This document shows, piece after piece, positions 1 through 9,289 of a DNA stretch of 64,000 bases (positions are counted from its first letter, which is position 1; the number at the start of each line of letters is the position of its first letter). Where the stretch lies: positions 1,860,001-1,924,000 of the forward strand of contig NZ_LT629787.1 in NCBI RefSeq assembly GCF_900105655.1, given 5' to 3'. This DNA comes from Halopseudomonas salegens. GTDB taxonomy: Bacteria; Pseudomonadota; Gammaproteobacteria; Pseudomonadales; Pseudomonadaceae. The notes beneath the pieces are model-generated. The model worked only from the letters and a program-made list of their open reading frames with translations, was not told the origin of the DNA and did no database searches. Made by a program: the position numbers and the translations under genes.

Positions 1-72
1 CAACTCGGCCTGATTATCATGGCATTGATGATGGGCATGGGTGCTGTGGTCATGCGCCGCCGCCAGGCCTGA
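1..72 (+). CDS. C-terminal tail of an exported protein with IPTL-CTERM-like sorting signal (5' end outside window)
   Basis: Frame 1 is open from the first base to a TGA at 70-72. Its 23 residues are Q-L-G-L, then a hydrophobic stretch rich in Ile, Leu, Met, Gly and Ala, then an Arg-Arg-Arg cluster two residues before the end. This is the layout of the last part of an IPTL-CTERM signal (Ile-Pro-Thr-Leu, a transmembrane helix, a basic end), the known recognition tag of exosortase H; the IPTL-type residues themselves would lie just left of the window. The protein is therefore probably exported and sorted to the cell surface, but its body is not visible. A generic C-terminal membrane anchor is the alternative. 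A possible exosortase substrate further right (7532-8080) supports the reading. Confidence 0.55.
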   Translation, partial: QLGLIIMALMMGMGAVVMRRRQA

Positions 73-115
73 GACCGCTGACAACCTGACATCAAAGCGT
101 CACTTTCCCACCCTA

Positions 116-144
116 CCCTTGGCCTGTACCTATCAGGCCAAGGG
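116..144 (+). promoter_or_regulatory. Perfect hairpin overlapping the ribosome-binding region of ugd
   Basis: An 11-bp perfect inverted repeat (arms 116-126 and 134-144, 7-base loop) lies just before the ugd ATG at 151. The right arm contains AAGGGG, the only Shine-Dalgarno-like sequence available. There is no T tract after it, so it is not a classical intrinsic terminator for the upstream gene. It could hide the ugd ribosome-binding site. Confidence 0.5.
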
Positions 145-150
145 GCAAGC

Positions 151-1317
151 ATGAAAGTTGCTGTAGTGGGAACAGGTTACGTCGGTTTGTCAGTTGCGGT
201 ATTGCTGTCCCAGCGTCACCAGGTTGTCGCGCTGGATATTGATCAGGAAAAAATCGAGCTGATCAGACAGCAGGTCAGCCCGATTGTCGATACCGATATC
301 CAGCATTATCTGCAGAACGTCCCGCTCGACCTCACGGCCACCTGTGACCCGGTCCTGGCCTATCAGGATGCTGATATTGTGGTGATCGCCACCCCGACCG
401 ATTACGACCCCCAGACCAATTACTTCGATACCAGCAGCGTTGAGACAGTTGCCCGCGCCGCCCTGGCCTGCAACCCGACGGCCTGCCTGATTATCAAGTC
501 CACCATCCCACAGGGTTTTACACGCCAGCTAAGAGCAACACTGAATCATGAGCGCATTATTTTCGCGCCAGAGTTTTTGCGTGAGGGCAAAGCCCTGCAT
601 GACAACCTCTACCCATCACGCCTGGTGCTGGGAGCGCGCAATCAGTGCGCGGAGCTGTTTGCCGAACTGATGCTGGAAGCTGTGCTCGGGCCAGCGCCTG
701 AGGTGTTGTTTACCGATGCCGACGAGGCCGAAGCGATCAAGCTGTTCGCCAACACCTATCTGGCCATGCGGATTGCCTACTTCAATGAACTGGACAGCTT
801 TGCCGAGTCTCACAACCTGGATAGCCGACAAATCATTGCCGGCGTCGGGCTGGACCCGCGCATCGGACAACACTACAACAACCCTTCGTTCGGTTACGGT
901 GGCTACTGCCTGCCAAAAGATACCCGCCAGCTACTGGCCAACTATGCCAATGTGCCCAGCACGCTGATAAAAGCCATTGTGGCTGCCAACACGACGCGCA
1001 AGGACTTTATTGCCGATGCCATTCTGAGCCGCAAACCAGCCCGGGTCGGCATTTACCGTCTGGTAATGAAAAGCGCTTCCGACAATATCCGCTCATCTGC
1101 CGTTCAGGGCATCATGAAACGAATCAAGGCCAAAGGTGTACCGGTCCAGGTGTATGAACCGGTACTCGAGGACAGCAGCTTCTTCAATTCACCCGTGGTG
1201 ACCGATCTTGCCGCGTTCAAACAGGATTGCGACCTGATTATCGCCAACCGCATGACCGATGAGCTGAATGACGTCAGGCACAAGGTGTATACCCGGGACC
1301 TGTTTGGCCGTGATTGA
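151..1317 (+). CDS. ugd: UDP-glucose 6-dehydrogenase
   Basis: This 388-residue protein should oxidise UDP-glucose twice with NAD+ to UDP-glucuronate, a cytosolic precursor of exopolysaccharide and lipopolysaccharide sugars. The N-terminus carries the Rossmann motif G-T-G-Y-V-G (residues 7-12). The central helix contains [20 protein letters not shown] (about 194-213), and the catalytic cysteine is Cys253 in [10 protein letters not shown]. The length matches the short bacterial Ugd class. The ATG at 151 starts directly at the Rossmann strand. The ribosome-binding sequence sits in the arm of a hairpin. The gene converges on the minus-strand glycosyltransferase with an 18-base gap. Its presence with manB and rmlBACD fits a surface-polysaccharide role. 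A related nucleotide-sugar dehydrogenase such as UDP-N-acetylmannosamine dehydrogenase is possible but less likely. Confidence 0.9.
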   Translation: MKVAVVGTGYVGLSVAVLLSQRHQVVALDIDQEKIELIRQQVSPIVDTDIQHYLQNVPLDLTATCDPVLAYQDADIVVIATPTDYDPQTNYFDTSSVETVARAALACNPTACLIIKSTIPQGFTRQLRATLNHERIIFAPEFLREGKALHDNLYPSRLVLGARNQCAELFAELMLEAVLGPAPEVLFTDADEAEAIKLFANTYLAMRIAYFNELDSFAESHNLDSRQIIAGVGLDPRIGQHYNNPSFGYGGYCLPKDTRQLLANYANVPSTLIKAIVAANTTRKDFIADAILSRKPARVGIYRLVMKSASDNIRSSAVQGIMKRIKAKGVPVQVYEPVLEDSSFFNSPVVTDLAAFKQDCDLIIANRMTDELNDVRHKVYTRDLFGRD

Positions 1318-1335
1318 ACAGCCATTGATCCCGGC

Positions 1336-3270
1336 CTAGTCGTTTATCAAGGCGCGATAGCGCTCACTCAAGGTGTCGATGTCATAAGCCCTTTCAGGCG
1401 CAATGCGCTCAAGCTGCAGTTCGGGCCCTTCATCAGTCAGATAATCGTAACCAGCCTGCTGCAAGCGATTTGCCGGATCGAGCCGCTGATAGAAGTCTCT
1501 GCGCTCTAGCCGACTGGCTTTATCAACCATTTTCAAATGGTACAAATGGAACCGGGCACGATGAATTTTTCCGCCTTCATGCAGCACATCAGTGAACCAG
1601 TCACCATGAAAGGCCTTGGTACCAGGCAAATGTATCGATCCCTTTGGCACACTGAAAAAACAACCGGTTTGCTTGCTACCCCATAATCCATCGACCCGGT
1701 ATTGCAGGGGGTCATCCCACAGTTCACGCATGGACAGTGACAGAACGGCTTGTTTTCCTGGTTCAAAGCAACCCGCCAGCTCATGTATTTGCTCTAGAAA
1801 GAGACGTTCAAAGCGTTGATCGGCATCACAGGTCAGCACCCAGTCGTATCCCAGGTCTTGCGCTTTCTGCAGCAAGCGTCGGCGGTTTTCCGGTTCATTC
1901 CACTCGCGCGTGCTGCTCGCCGGATTGTGCAGACACTCAACGACGGCCGGATGAGCAGCCAGTATTGCGGCGGTGGCATCGGTAGAGCCATCATCCAGCG
2001 CAATAATCCCATCCACATAGCCCGCCAGGTGGTCCAGACAGCCGGGCAAATCACGCTCTTCATCATGCAACTGCATCAGACAAGCAATACGCGGCTTCCA
2101 CTGCGCTGTCGGGGCAGAGCCGAGAATCCCTGCCTCACAATGGCGACAACTGAAAGCTTTGGCGTAATGTTGATGATTGCCGCACACTGAACAACGCCGT
2201 CTGGAACCCGCTTTTGCTGGTTCGATAAATGGAACCGTCTTCCTTATTGAGCTTTCCCAGTCGATTCCAGTGGTATTTTTTATTGGCCCTGAGCACAAGG
2301 CCACACGGGCAAAATCCTGCCCCCAACTTGCATCGTTTGCCTGAGCTGTGGAGATAGCACACTTTCGAAAAATGTCGTCCGCATCATATTGCTCACCACC
2401 CCTGCGCAAGCGATCTTCCAGGTGCAACAAGCGCATATGCGGGCAAAACAGATTCTGGTAACCAGCCAGCTCCATGCGAACGCGCAGATTGTCATCATCA
2501 CCGCCCCAGACAGTGAAGTTTTCGTCATATCCATGCACGGCTTCAAAGGCCGCTTTGGGCGCACAAATGGAACCGTAGAAGCTGGCAATCCGGAAAATAT
2601 CCGGGACAGCACAGTCAAACTGTCGGGCCAATTCCTGCGCCTGCTGCAGATAGGCAGCGTGATCCCGATAGAGGTGCGGGTTGGTATATAAATGGCTTTC
2701 CAGCTCCTCAAAACAGGCAAAACCGACCTGACCCAAAGCAATCGCTTGCGGGTATTCCAGTAACGTCCTGAGGGCGGCCGCAGGCACATCGGTGACACAG
2801 GCAGATTCAGGCGACATCACCAGCACATAATCACCCTGCGCATGCCGCAGACCCACGTTGATGGCGCAACATGGCGGGCGCCAGTCATGCGGCTGATCAT
2901 TGACCACGACTTGCCAGCGAATATCGGGATAGAAGTTCAGCAGTTCAAGCACGGCCTGCTCTTCAGAGGGCTCATCCATCACCAGGATGACTTCAATGCC
3001 TGACCGGGCAAAATACAAGGCGTTGATGGGCAACACACGCCGCATATCGGCCAATTTTCGAAACCAGGGCATGACAATGCTCAGTACGGGGCGGCCATCA
3101 GGCTGACTGGGGAGCGGAGCCAGGGCAAACAGCGGTTTTTTCGGCCTGTCTGGCAAGGCTGGCTGCTGAGTATCTGCTGGCTGATCATTGGCGGCTGCCT
3201 GCCCACAACAGTGTTTATAGCGTTTACCGCTTCCGCAGGAACAGGGCGCGTTGCGTGACTGTGTGCTCAA
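1336..3270 (-). CDS. Two-domain family-2 glycosyltransferase with N-terminal SEC-C zinc motif
   Basis: The 644-residue protein has an unusual architecture. Residues 9-23 form a SEC-C metal-binding motif (Cys10, Cys12, Cys21, Cys22). A GT2-like domain spans about 61-300, with the acceptor-site type motif WGGDDD at 255-260. A zinc-ribbon-like segment follows (Cys360, Cys363, Cys375, Cys378). A second GT2 domain runs from about 393, with the nucleotide-sugar motif DDGST at 426-430. No membrane helix is evident, so it is probably cytosolic. The start is a TTG with a good GAGGA ribosome-binding site 6 bases upstream, and an in-frame TGA four codons upstream excludes a longer protein. The likely role is transfer of sugars onto a polysaccharide or glycoprotein; donor and acceptor cannot be read from the sequence. 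Confidence 0.75.
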   Translation of the reverse strand: MSTQSRNAPCSCGSGKRYKHCCGQAAANDQPADTQQPALPDRPKKPLFALAPLPSQPDGRPVLSIVMPWFRKLADMRRVLPINALYFARSGIEVILVMDEPSEEQAVLELLNFYPDIRWQVVVNDQPHDWRPPCCAINVGLRHAQGDYVLVMSPESACVTDVPAAALRTLLEYPQAIALGQVGFACFEELESHLYTNPHLYRDHAAYLQQAQELARQFDCAVPDIFRIASFYGSICAPKAAFEAVHGYDENFTVWGGDDDNLRVRMELAGYQNLFCPHMRLLHLEDRLRRGGEQYDADDIFRKCAISTAQANDASWGQDFARVALCSGPIKNTTGIDWESSIRKTVPFIEPAKAGSRRRCSVCGNHQHYAKAFSCRHCEAGILGSAPTAQWKPRIACLMQLHDEERDLPGCLDHLAGYVDGIIALDDGSTDATAAILAAHPAVVECLHNPASSTREWNEPENRRRLLQKAQDLGYDWVLTCDADQRFERLFLEQIHELAGCFEPGKQAVLSLSMRELWDDPLQYRVDGLWGSKQTGCFFSVPKGSIHLPGTKAFHGDWFTDVLHEGGKIHRARFHLYHLKMVDKASRLERRDFYQRLDPANRLQQAGYDYLTDEGPELQLERIAPERAYDIDTLSERYRALIND

Positions 3271-3420
3271 TGCTTGTCCTCACTGATTGAATCGAACCAT
3301 ATCGAATCATGCCTTCCTCGCTGCCGCAACCGGAAAAGCGTTTGATTTCATCAGACTGTAACAGTACTGACAGCCTGTGTATGATGCGCGCTTGAGCACT
3401 CAGTTCTTGTCAAGGATGCC

Positions 3421-5802
3421 ATGACTCTCACCCTAGCCTCACTGATTCTGACCCTGCTGGGCATGCTGCTCGGTCTGCGCGCGATCAGCGCGGCCGCACC
3501 CCGGATTGCCTTCGCTGCCCTGTGTTGGTTGCAGCTGTTCCTGCTGGGCGCTTACTGGCTGGCGAATCATCTGAGCGGAGTCGGTATCGATGAGTCGGTG
3601 ATTTATCACTTGCAGGAGGATATGCAAGGGATGGGGCTGGTCCCGTTTCTGGACCTCATCATCTTCAGTGCACTCTATCTGCTTGCCATTTTCGTGCTCA
3701 GCGGTCTGATTGTCCGCTTCAGCCGAGCTGCGGGCGTCAAAGCCGGCTCAGGCTGGCGTCGAATCAGCGGATTTGTCGCTCTCTGTGCTGCCCTGGCATT
3801 CAATCCGGCCAGCCATGACATCGTGGAGCTGTACATGCCGAGCGCGCTCATGGAGGGCATGGAAATACCGGTCGAATACCAGGCAGTAAACCACTTGCCT
3901 GCCACCAGGGAACCGAAAAACCTGGTTGTCCTGTATCTGGAATCCGTGGAAGACACCTATTTCGACGATGCACTTTTCCCCGATTTGCTTCCCGAGCTGA
4001 GCGCACTGAAAGAAACCGCCATCAGCTTCAGCGATATTCGCCAGGTTCACGGTACCAGCTGGACCATTGCCGGCATGACCGCTTCCCAGTGCGGCATTCC
4101 CCTTGTCACCCCGGGCAGCGGAAACAGCCAGGGCGGGCTTGATCAATTCCTGCCCAAGGCCATTTGTCTGGGCGACTTGCTGGCTGCACACAATTACCAC
4201 TTGAACTATATGGGTGGCGCCACACTCAGCTTCGCCGGCAAGGGCCGCTTTTACGCCAGCCACGGTTTCACTGAGATTGACGGGCGCGATGAATTGCTGC
4301 CTGCGCAAGCTGACCCTGACTACCACTCCACCTGGGGCCTGTATGACGACACATTATACGACCTGGCTACCGAACGCCTGCACGAGCTGCATGCGGCCCC
4401 TGCCCCCTTCGGCCTGTTTCTGTTGACGCTGGATACCCACCATCCCGACGGACACATGTCTCGTAGCTGTGCCGATGTGGTCTATCAGAATGGCGACAAC
4501 CCGATACTGAACAGCGTGCATTGTACCGACCGTCTGGCTGCCGGCTTTATCCGCCGGTTTCTTGCCAGCGAGGCTGCCGAAGACACCGTTCTGGTGGTGC
4601 TGTCCGATCATCTGGCAATGCCGAATACTGCAACCACGCTGTTGCAACAGGGAACCAGACGCAACCTGGTGATGCTCTTCACCCCGGATCAGCCCAGCGC
4701 ACAGATCAACAAGCCCGGTTCATTGCTGGATGTCGCCCCGACGATCAAGCAGGCAATCGGGTTTGACAGCCCGTCTCTCGGCCTGGGGCGTTCGTTACTG
4801 GCTGATGTCCCTACCCTGGTGGAGTCGCAGCCAGATACAGATGAGTGGTTAAGAACCTACCGCCCGCTGTTTCAGAGCATGTGGTCTTACCCGGACATCA
4901 AGGAGGGCATTCTGATTGACCCGGCGGCAAAAACGGTTCAGCTGGGTCAACGACAGCTGGATTACCCCGTTCTGTTTTTGCTCAACGAGCAACAGGCCAT
5001 TACCGAGGTCTACTTCAATGACGCAAACCCTGCCACCCTGACCCGCGAAGTAAGCAATCTGACGCAGGACCAGCCATTTATCTGGATAGACGAGTGCCGC
5101 AAACAATCCACCCGTCATGCCGACGAAGGCGAGTGTCTGTTATTCGGGCATCTTGGTCAGAGCGCACCCATGACCCCCGAACCGGTCAACGAACAACCGC
5201 TGCTGAGTTATGACCGGGTGCGCCAGGCAATGGATTCCCCCGCACTGGACGCTACCCGTTATACGACAAGGCAACAGCAACTGACGTCCATTGAGCAGAC
5301 CTTGCGCACCCGTGAACACCAGTTTGCTGCCCATGATACGGATCCCATGCATGATGCTGAGTACTTGCTGCATTCATTTTCCGGCCCCGGAGTTACCTCC
5401 GCCGTACAAAACCTGGGGACCGACCAGACCCTGCCGCTTCAACGCGGGCTGACGCTGGTAGGGTTCTCCGCGAGGGAAGACGCTGCCATCCTGGCTCATG
5501 TCGATACCTGTCAGTTGGCTGAGCAGTCAGAAACCGCCGAACCCGGTGTTTTCCGGCACGCGATCGACAATGCCGAGCAATACAGCGCTTTCGCGGTGAT
5601 AGCCCATGACAGCGCCCAATGTGGAGCGGTCGACTTCTCACCACTGTTTGCCAGCACACCCTTTACCCAGTGGGGCAATATCGGTTTTCGGGCACCTTAT
5701 ATCGGCATCATGACCCGCTCGGGAAAAGTTCAGGAACACGTCGGGCGGTTTGGTGAAAACCTCAGCGTGCATGCCGAACACTTCATCAGCCCAGAGCCCT
5801 GA
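3421..5802 (+). CDS. OpgB/LtaS-like phosphoglycerol transferase (sulfatase fold), membrane anchored
   Basis: Four hydrophobic segments fill the first ~130 residues of this 793-residue protein. A periplasmic alkaline-phosphatase/sulfatase-fold domain starts near 165. Recognisable landmarks are the metal ligand Glu174 in YLESVE, the probable nucleophile Thr212 or a neighbour in HGTSWTIAGM, and the metal pair Asp396-His397 in LSDHLAM. The stretch GTSWTIAGMTASQCGIPL resembles OpgB (MdoB), which moves phosphoglycerol from phosphatidylglycerol onto periplasmic glucans; LtaS and phosphoethanolamine transferases share the fold. About 300 residues after the catalytic domain (roughly 490-793) are not recognised. 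A ribosome-binding site AAGGA precedes the ATG. The neighbouring sugar-nucleotide genes fit decoration of a glycan with phosphoglycerol, but the acceptor is inferred. Confidence 0.75.
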   Translation: MTLTLASLILTLLGMLLGLRAISAAAPRIAFAALCWLQLFLLGAYWLANHLSGVGIDESVIYHLQEDMQGMGLVPFLDLIIFSALYLLAIFVLSGLIVRFSRAAGVKAGSGWRRISGFVALCAALAFNPASHDIVELYMPSALMEGMEIPVEYQAVNHLPATREPKNLVVLYLESVEDTYFDDALFPDLLPELSALKETAISFSDIRQVHGTSWTIAGMTASQCGIPLVTPGSGNSQGGLDQFLPKAICLGDLLAAHNYHLNYMGGATLSFAGKGRFYASHGFTEIDGRDELLPAQADPDYHSTWGLYDDTLYDLATERLHELHAAPAPFGLFLLTLDTHHPDGHMSRSCADVVYQNGDNPILNSVHCTDRLAAGFIRRFLASEAAEDTVLVVLSDHLAMPNTATTLLQQGTRRNLVMLFTPDQPSAQINKPGSLLDVAPTIKQAIGFDSPSLGLGRSLLADVPTLVESQPDTDEWLRTYRPLFQSMWSYPDIKEGILIDPAAKTVQLGQRQLDYPVLFLLNEQQAITEVYFNDANPATLTREVSNLTQDQPFIWIDECRKQSTRHADEGECLLFGHLGQSAPMTPEPVNEQPLLSYDRVRQAMDSPALDATRYTTRQQQLTSIEQTLRTREHQFAAHDTDPMHDAEYLLHSFSGPGVTSAVQNLGTDQTLPLQRGLTLVGFSAREDAAILAHVDTCQLAEQSETAEPGVFRHAIDNAEQYSAFAVIAHDSAQCGAVDFSPLFASTPFTQWGNIGFRAPYIGIMTRSGKVQEHVGRFGENLSVHAEHFISPEP

Positions 5803-5953
5803 AAAAACGCCGAGCGACCTTACGATTGTCATGCCTGGCTCTGATCATGTCTCTACAGCAAACCGTGACCGCAGCAATACGGGTTGATAAGCTCGTACAC
5901 TACATTGATGTTGCCGGGCCCCAAGGCCATGCCTTTACAGCGAGTAGAATGCC

Positions 5954-7366
5954 ATGCAAAAACCTCTGACCTGCTTCAAAGCCTATGATATTCGCGGCCA
6001 ACTCGGCACCGAACTGAATGAAGAGATTGCCTACCGCATTGGCCGCGCTTTTGCTCGCTTCCTGCAGCCGCGCCGCATCGTGCTCGGGGGCGACGTGCGC
6101 GAGAGCTCACCGCAACTGAAAGCGGCGCTGGCCAATGGGCTTCGCGATGAGGGCGTAACGGTCTGGGATCTGGGGATGACCGGTACGGAGGAAGTCTATT
6201 TTGCTGCCTTTCACCTGACCGTTGACGGCGGAATCGAAGTAACGGCGTCGCATAACCCGATCGACTACAACGGCTTCAAGCTGGTTCGCGAAGGGGCCCG
6301 CCCCATTTCTGCAGATACCGGCCTGGCCGATATCCGACAGATGGCAGAAGCGATGGATATAGCGCTGGTCGACGGCAAGGACCCCGCCGTCGCCGAGTCC
6401 GACCGTGGCGACTACCGCAAGATTGATAACCGCGCCGATTACATCGAGCATCTGATGGGATACATCAACCCGCAGAACTTCACGCCCCTGCGAATTGTCG
6501 TCAATGCCGGCAATGGCGCTGCCGGTCCGGCCATCGATGCGCTGGAAGCGGCATTTACCGAGCGGGCGATTCCTGTTGAGCTGATCAAGATCTGTCATAC
6601 CCCGGATGGCAGCTTCCCCAACGGCATTCCCAATCCCTTGCTGGAAGAAAATCGCGGCATGACCCGTGATGCGGTGCTGGAACACAAAGCCGACATGGGC
6701 ATTGCCTGGGATGGTGACTTTGACCGCTGTTTTCTGTTTGACGAGCAGGGCCGTTTTATCGAGGGCTACTATATCGTTGGCCTGTTGGCGGAGGCCTTTT
6801 TGAAGAAGGAGCCCGGGGCGCGCATCATCCATGACCCGCGCCTGGTGTGGAACACCATCGAACAGGTTGCCAACAATGATGGGGTTGCCGTACAGACCAA
6901 GGCCGGGCACGCGTTTATCAAAGAACGGATGCGCCTGGAAGACGCAGCCTATGGCGGCGAGATGAGTGCTCACCACTATTTCCGCGACTTTGCCTACTGT
7001 GACAGCGGAATGATCCCGTGGCTTCTGGTAGCCGAGCTGGTTTGCCGCAAGCAACAGCCCCTCTCAACCCTGGTGGATGCCCGCATCGCAGCCTTCCCTT
7101 CCTCGGGTGAGATCAACCTCACCGTGGCCGACGCCGGCGCCGTATTGAGCCACATTGAAAAACTGTATACGCCTGATGCCATTGATGTCGACTATACCGA
7201 CGGCATCAGTCTCTGCTTCAAGGAATGGCGCTTCAATCTGCGCGCATCGAATACTGAACCGGTTATTCGCCTTAATGTAGAAAGTCGCGGCGATATGGCG
7301 CTGATGGAAAACAAGACCCAATCTTTGCTCGAGGCGATAAAAGCATTGCCAGCGGGTAGTGTCTGA
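5954..7366 (+). CDS. manB: Phosphomannomutase
   Basis: This 470-residue enzyme interconverts mannose 6-phosphate and mannose 1-phosphate, feeding GDP-mannose and derived sugars. It is a four-domain alpha-D-phosphohexomutase. The phosphoserine loop is T-A-S-H-N-P with Ser99. The Mg2+-binding loop is DGDFDRC near residue 255. The sugar-binding loop is GEMSAHHYF near 335. The phosphate-binding loop [11 protein letters not shown] lies close to the C-terminus. The pattern is closer to CpsG/ManB mannomutases than to GlmM, and the GEMSAHHYF loop is typical of mannose/glucose specificity; a bifunctional AlgC-type activity cannot be excluded. The ribosome-binding site is weak. It stands alone between the OpgB-like gene and the small exported protein. 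Confidence 0.88.
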   Translation: MQKPLTCFKAYDIRGQLGTELNEEIAYRIGRAFARFLQPRRIVLGGDVRESSPQLKAALANGLRDEGVTVWDLGMTGTEEVYFAAFHLTVDGGIEVTASHNPIDYNGFKLVREGARPISADTGLADIRQMAEAMDIALVDGKDPAVAESDRGDYRKIDNRADYIEHLMGYINPQNFTPLRIVVNAGNGAAGPAIDALEAAFTERAIPVELIKICHTPDGSFPNGIPNPLLEENRGMTRDAVLEHKADMGIAWDGDFDRCFLFDEQGRFIEGYYIVGLLAEAFLKKEPGARIIHDPRLVWNTIEQVANNDGVAVQTKAGHAFIKERMRLEDAAYGGEMSAHHYFRDFAYCDSGMIPWLLVAELVCRKQQPLSTLVDARIAAFPSSGEINLTVADAGAVLSHIEKLYTPDAIDVDYTDGISLCFKEWRFNLRASNTEPVIRLNVESRGDMALMENKTQSLLEAIKALPAGSV

Positions 7367-7531
7367 TTGTTTTTTGGCGTCAAAACTTGACACTTTCAAT
7401 ATTTGCTGCGCTGACATACAGTTCTTCGGCAAACAATTTTTGCCACTTTCAATGAGCTGAAACGGCGCACCATGTTCATGCATGCAGTTGCCTTGCAGCT
7501 CGAAACGGATTTTAAATGCAAGGAGTACTTC

Positions 7532-8080
7532 ATGTATCTGAAGAAAGCTTATGTCGCCAGCTTTTTGCTGATGACCAGCTTGCCTGTAGTTGCACAAGAA
7601 GGTGAACCCGGTTTTGATATTGGTTGGGGCAGCGGCTTGAACGCCATTCCCTTGGGCGGCTGGGCGACCGCTCTGATTACGTTGTCCATGCTGGTTACCG
7701 CCGGCATTTTCTTCAAGCAACGCAAAGCCGGTGGTGGTGTGGCTGCAGTTGTACTCTCGGCCAGCATTGCCGTGATTGGCTACCAGCAGGATGTGCTGGC
7801 CCTGCCCTCTTTGGTCGACAGGCTTATTGACAGCCCCAGTGGCAGCGACTTCCTCAGCTGCATTGAGACAGATGGCTGGGAAATCAGCACCAATCAGCCC
7901 AATGGCATTGTGTTTACGCGTATCGAACCAAACTTTGGTTTGATCCGACTCTCTGAGGGCGAGCCACTGCAACCAAAGCTAGGTGGCACATGCTCGCTCA
8001 ACGATCGCCTGATGCCTGGCGAAACCTGCACCCTTGAATGCAGCTTCGGTGAAATCCCCATCGATCAGTTTCCGCAATAA
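7532..8080 (+). CDS. Small exported protein resembling 'midcut-by-XrtH' proteins
   Basis: I chose the ATG at 7532 because AAGGAG lies 6 bases before it and it opens a clean signal peptide (Met1 to about Gln22, ending P-V-V-A-Q); an ATG at 7472 in frame lacks this. The 182-residue product then has I-P-L-G-G-W (39-44), a hydrophobic helix (45-60) and a basic FKQRK (61-65). This resembles an IPTL-CTERM exosortase-H tag, but lies mid-protein. A second hydrophobic stretch (70-84) and a ~90-residue domain with at least four cysteines follow (Cys110, then a T-C-x12-C-x3-C cluster). This matches my recollection of the 'midcut-by-XrtH' family, thought to be cleaved internally by exosortase H. Function is unknown. 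A hairpin follows it. Confidence 0.65.
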   Translation: MYLKKAYVASFLLMTSLPVVAQEGEPGFDIGWGSGLNAIPLGGWATALITLSMLVTAGIFFKQRKAGGGVAAVVLSASIAVIGYQQDVLALPSLVDRLIDSPSGSDFLSCIETDGWEISTNQPNGIVFTRIEPNFGLIRLSEGEPLQPKLGGTCSLNDRLMPGETCTLECSFGEIPIDQFPQ

Positions 8081-8089
8081 ACCGCCCTT

Positions 8090-8117
8090 CCGGCAGGCAC
8101 TCGCCTGTGCCTGCCGG
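8090..8117 (+). terminator. Strong hairpin after the midcut-like gene
   Basis: An 11-bp perfect stem (8090-8100 with 8107-8117, 6-base loop) starts 9 bases after the stop codon. No T tract follows, so termination may be partial or the hairpin may protect the 3' end. It separates the small exported gene from rmlB. Confidence 0.5.
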
Positions 8118-8194
8118 ATTGCCACCAATTGCCCCCGAGCGCCAGCCAAGGTAGCATTGCCGGCCATATTTCCAAGGCAACAGGTCGGCCATTT

Positions 8195-9259
8195 ATGAAG
8201 ATTCTGGTTACCGGTGGTGCAGGCTTTATCGGCAGTGCAGTTATTCGCCATCTGATTGCCCATACGGAACATGCCGTCGGCAATATTGACTGCCTGACCT
8301 ATGCCGGCAACCTGGAGTCGCTGGGCGACGCAGCAGACTCACCCCGCTACACCTTCTACCAACATGATATCTGCGATGCGCAGGCAATGGCGCAGGTATT
8401 TGCCGAGTTTTGCCCGGATGCCGTGATGCATCTGGCGGCAGAGTCACACGTTGACCGTTCGATTGATGGCCCGGCTGATTTTATCAATACCAATATCATG
8501 GGTACCTATACCCTGCTGGAAACGGCACGCCAGTACTGGGCACAGCTGCCCGCTGAACAGGCCAGGCATTTTCGCTTCCATCATGTTTCCACCGATGAAG
8601 TCTATGGCGACCTGGAAGGAACTGATGACCTGTTCACCGAGCAGACGGCGTACGCTCCCAGCTCACCCTACTCGGCCTCCAAAGCCAGCTCAGACCACCT
8701 GGTCAGAGCCTGGCATCGCACCTGGGGGCTTCCAGTCCTGATTACCAACTGCTCGAACAACTACGGGCCGTGCCATTTCCCGGAAAAACTGGTGCCGCAC
8801 ATGATCCTCAATGCGCTGCATGGCAAACCCTTGCCGGTTTATGGTGACGGGTCGCAAATACGTGACTGGTTGTTTGTTGAAGACCACGCTGCGGCCCTGG
8901 TTGAAGTGATTTCCCGGGGACAGCCAGGAGAAACTTACAATATTGGTGGTCACAACGAAAAGCGTAACCTCGAGGTGGTGGAAACCTTGTGTGCGCTGCT
9001 TGAAGAACTGGCGCCGGAAAAACCTGCCGGGGTGGCACATTACCGCGATCTGATCACCTTTGTGCGCGACCGGCCAGGTCACGATGTACGCTACGCCATT
9101 GATGCCGGCAAGATTCAGCGCGAGCTGGGCTGGACACCAGCGGAGACCTTCGACTCGGGTATGCGCAAAACGGTGCAATGGTATCTGGACAATCCACAGT
9201 GGTGGCAACGTGTGCTCTCTGGTGAGTACACGCTGAATCGTATCGGCACTCAGGGTTGA
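8195..9259 (+). CDS. rmlB: dTDP-glucose 4,6-dehydratase
   Basis: RmlB converts dTDP-glucose to dTDP-4-keto-6-deoxyglucose, the second step of dTDP-L-rhamnose synthesis. The 354-residue protein is a short-chain dehydrogenase fold with the NAD motif GGAGFIG (7-13), the catalytic Thr133-Asp134-Glu135 and the Tyr159-x3-Lys163 pair in YSASK. The ATG at 8195 was taken rather than the in-frame ATG at 8129, because the protein then starts exactly at the Rossmann strand [10 protein letters not shown] and the extra 22 residues are not family-like. It is the first gene of rmlBACD; rmlA follows after 30 bases. Confidence 0.95.
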   Translation: MKILVTGGAGFIGSAVIRHLIAHTEHAVGNIDCLTYAGNLESLGDAADSPRYTFYQHDICDAQAMAQVFAEFCPDAVMHLAAESHVDRSIDGPADFINTNIMGTYTLLETARQYWAQLPAEQARHFRFHHVSTDEVYGDLEGTDDLFTEQTAYAPSSPYSASKASSDHLVRAWHRTWGLPVLITNCSNNYGPCHFPEKLVPHMILNALHGKPLPVYGDGSQIRDWLFVEDHAAALVEVISRGQPGETYNIGGHNEKRNLEVVETLCALLEELAPEKPAGVAHYRDLITFVRDRPGHDVRYAIDAGKIQRELGWTPAETFDSGMRKTVQWYLDNPQWWQRVLSGEYTLNRIGTQG

Positions 9260-9289
9260 TAGCCCACTGATTTACTGACAGGAACATGA

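Noticed and set aside
7376..7391. Sigma-54-like GG...G before the midcut-like gene
   Set aside because: The GG is followed at the required distance by TG/GA, not GC.
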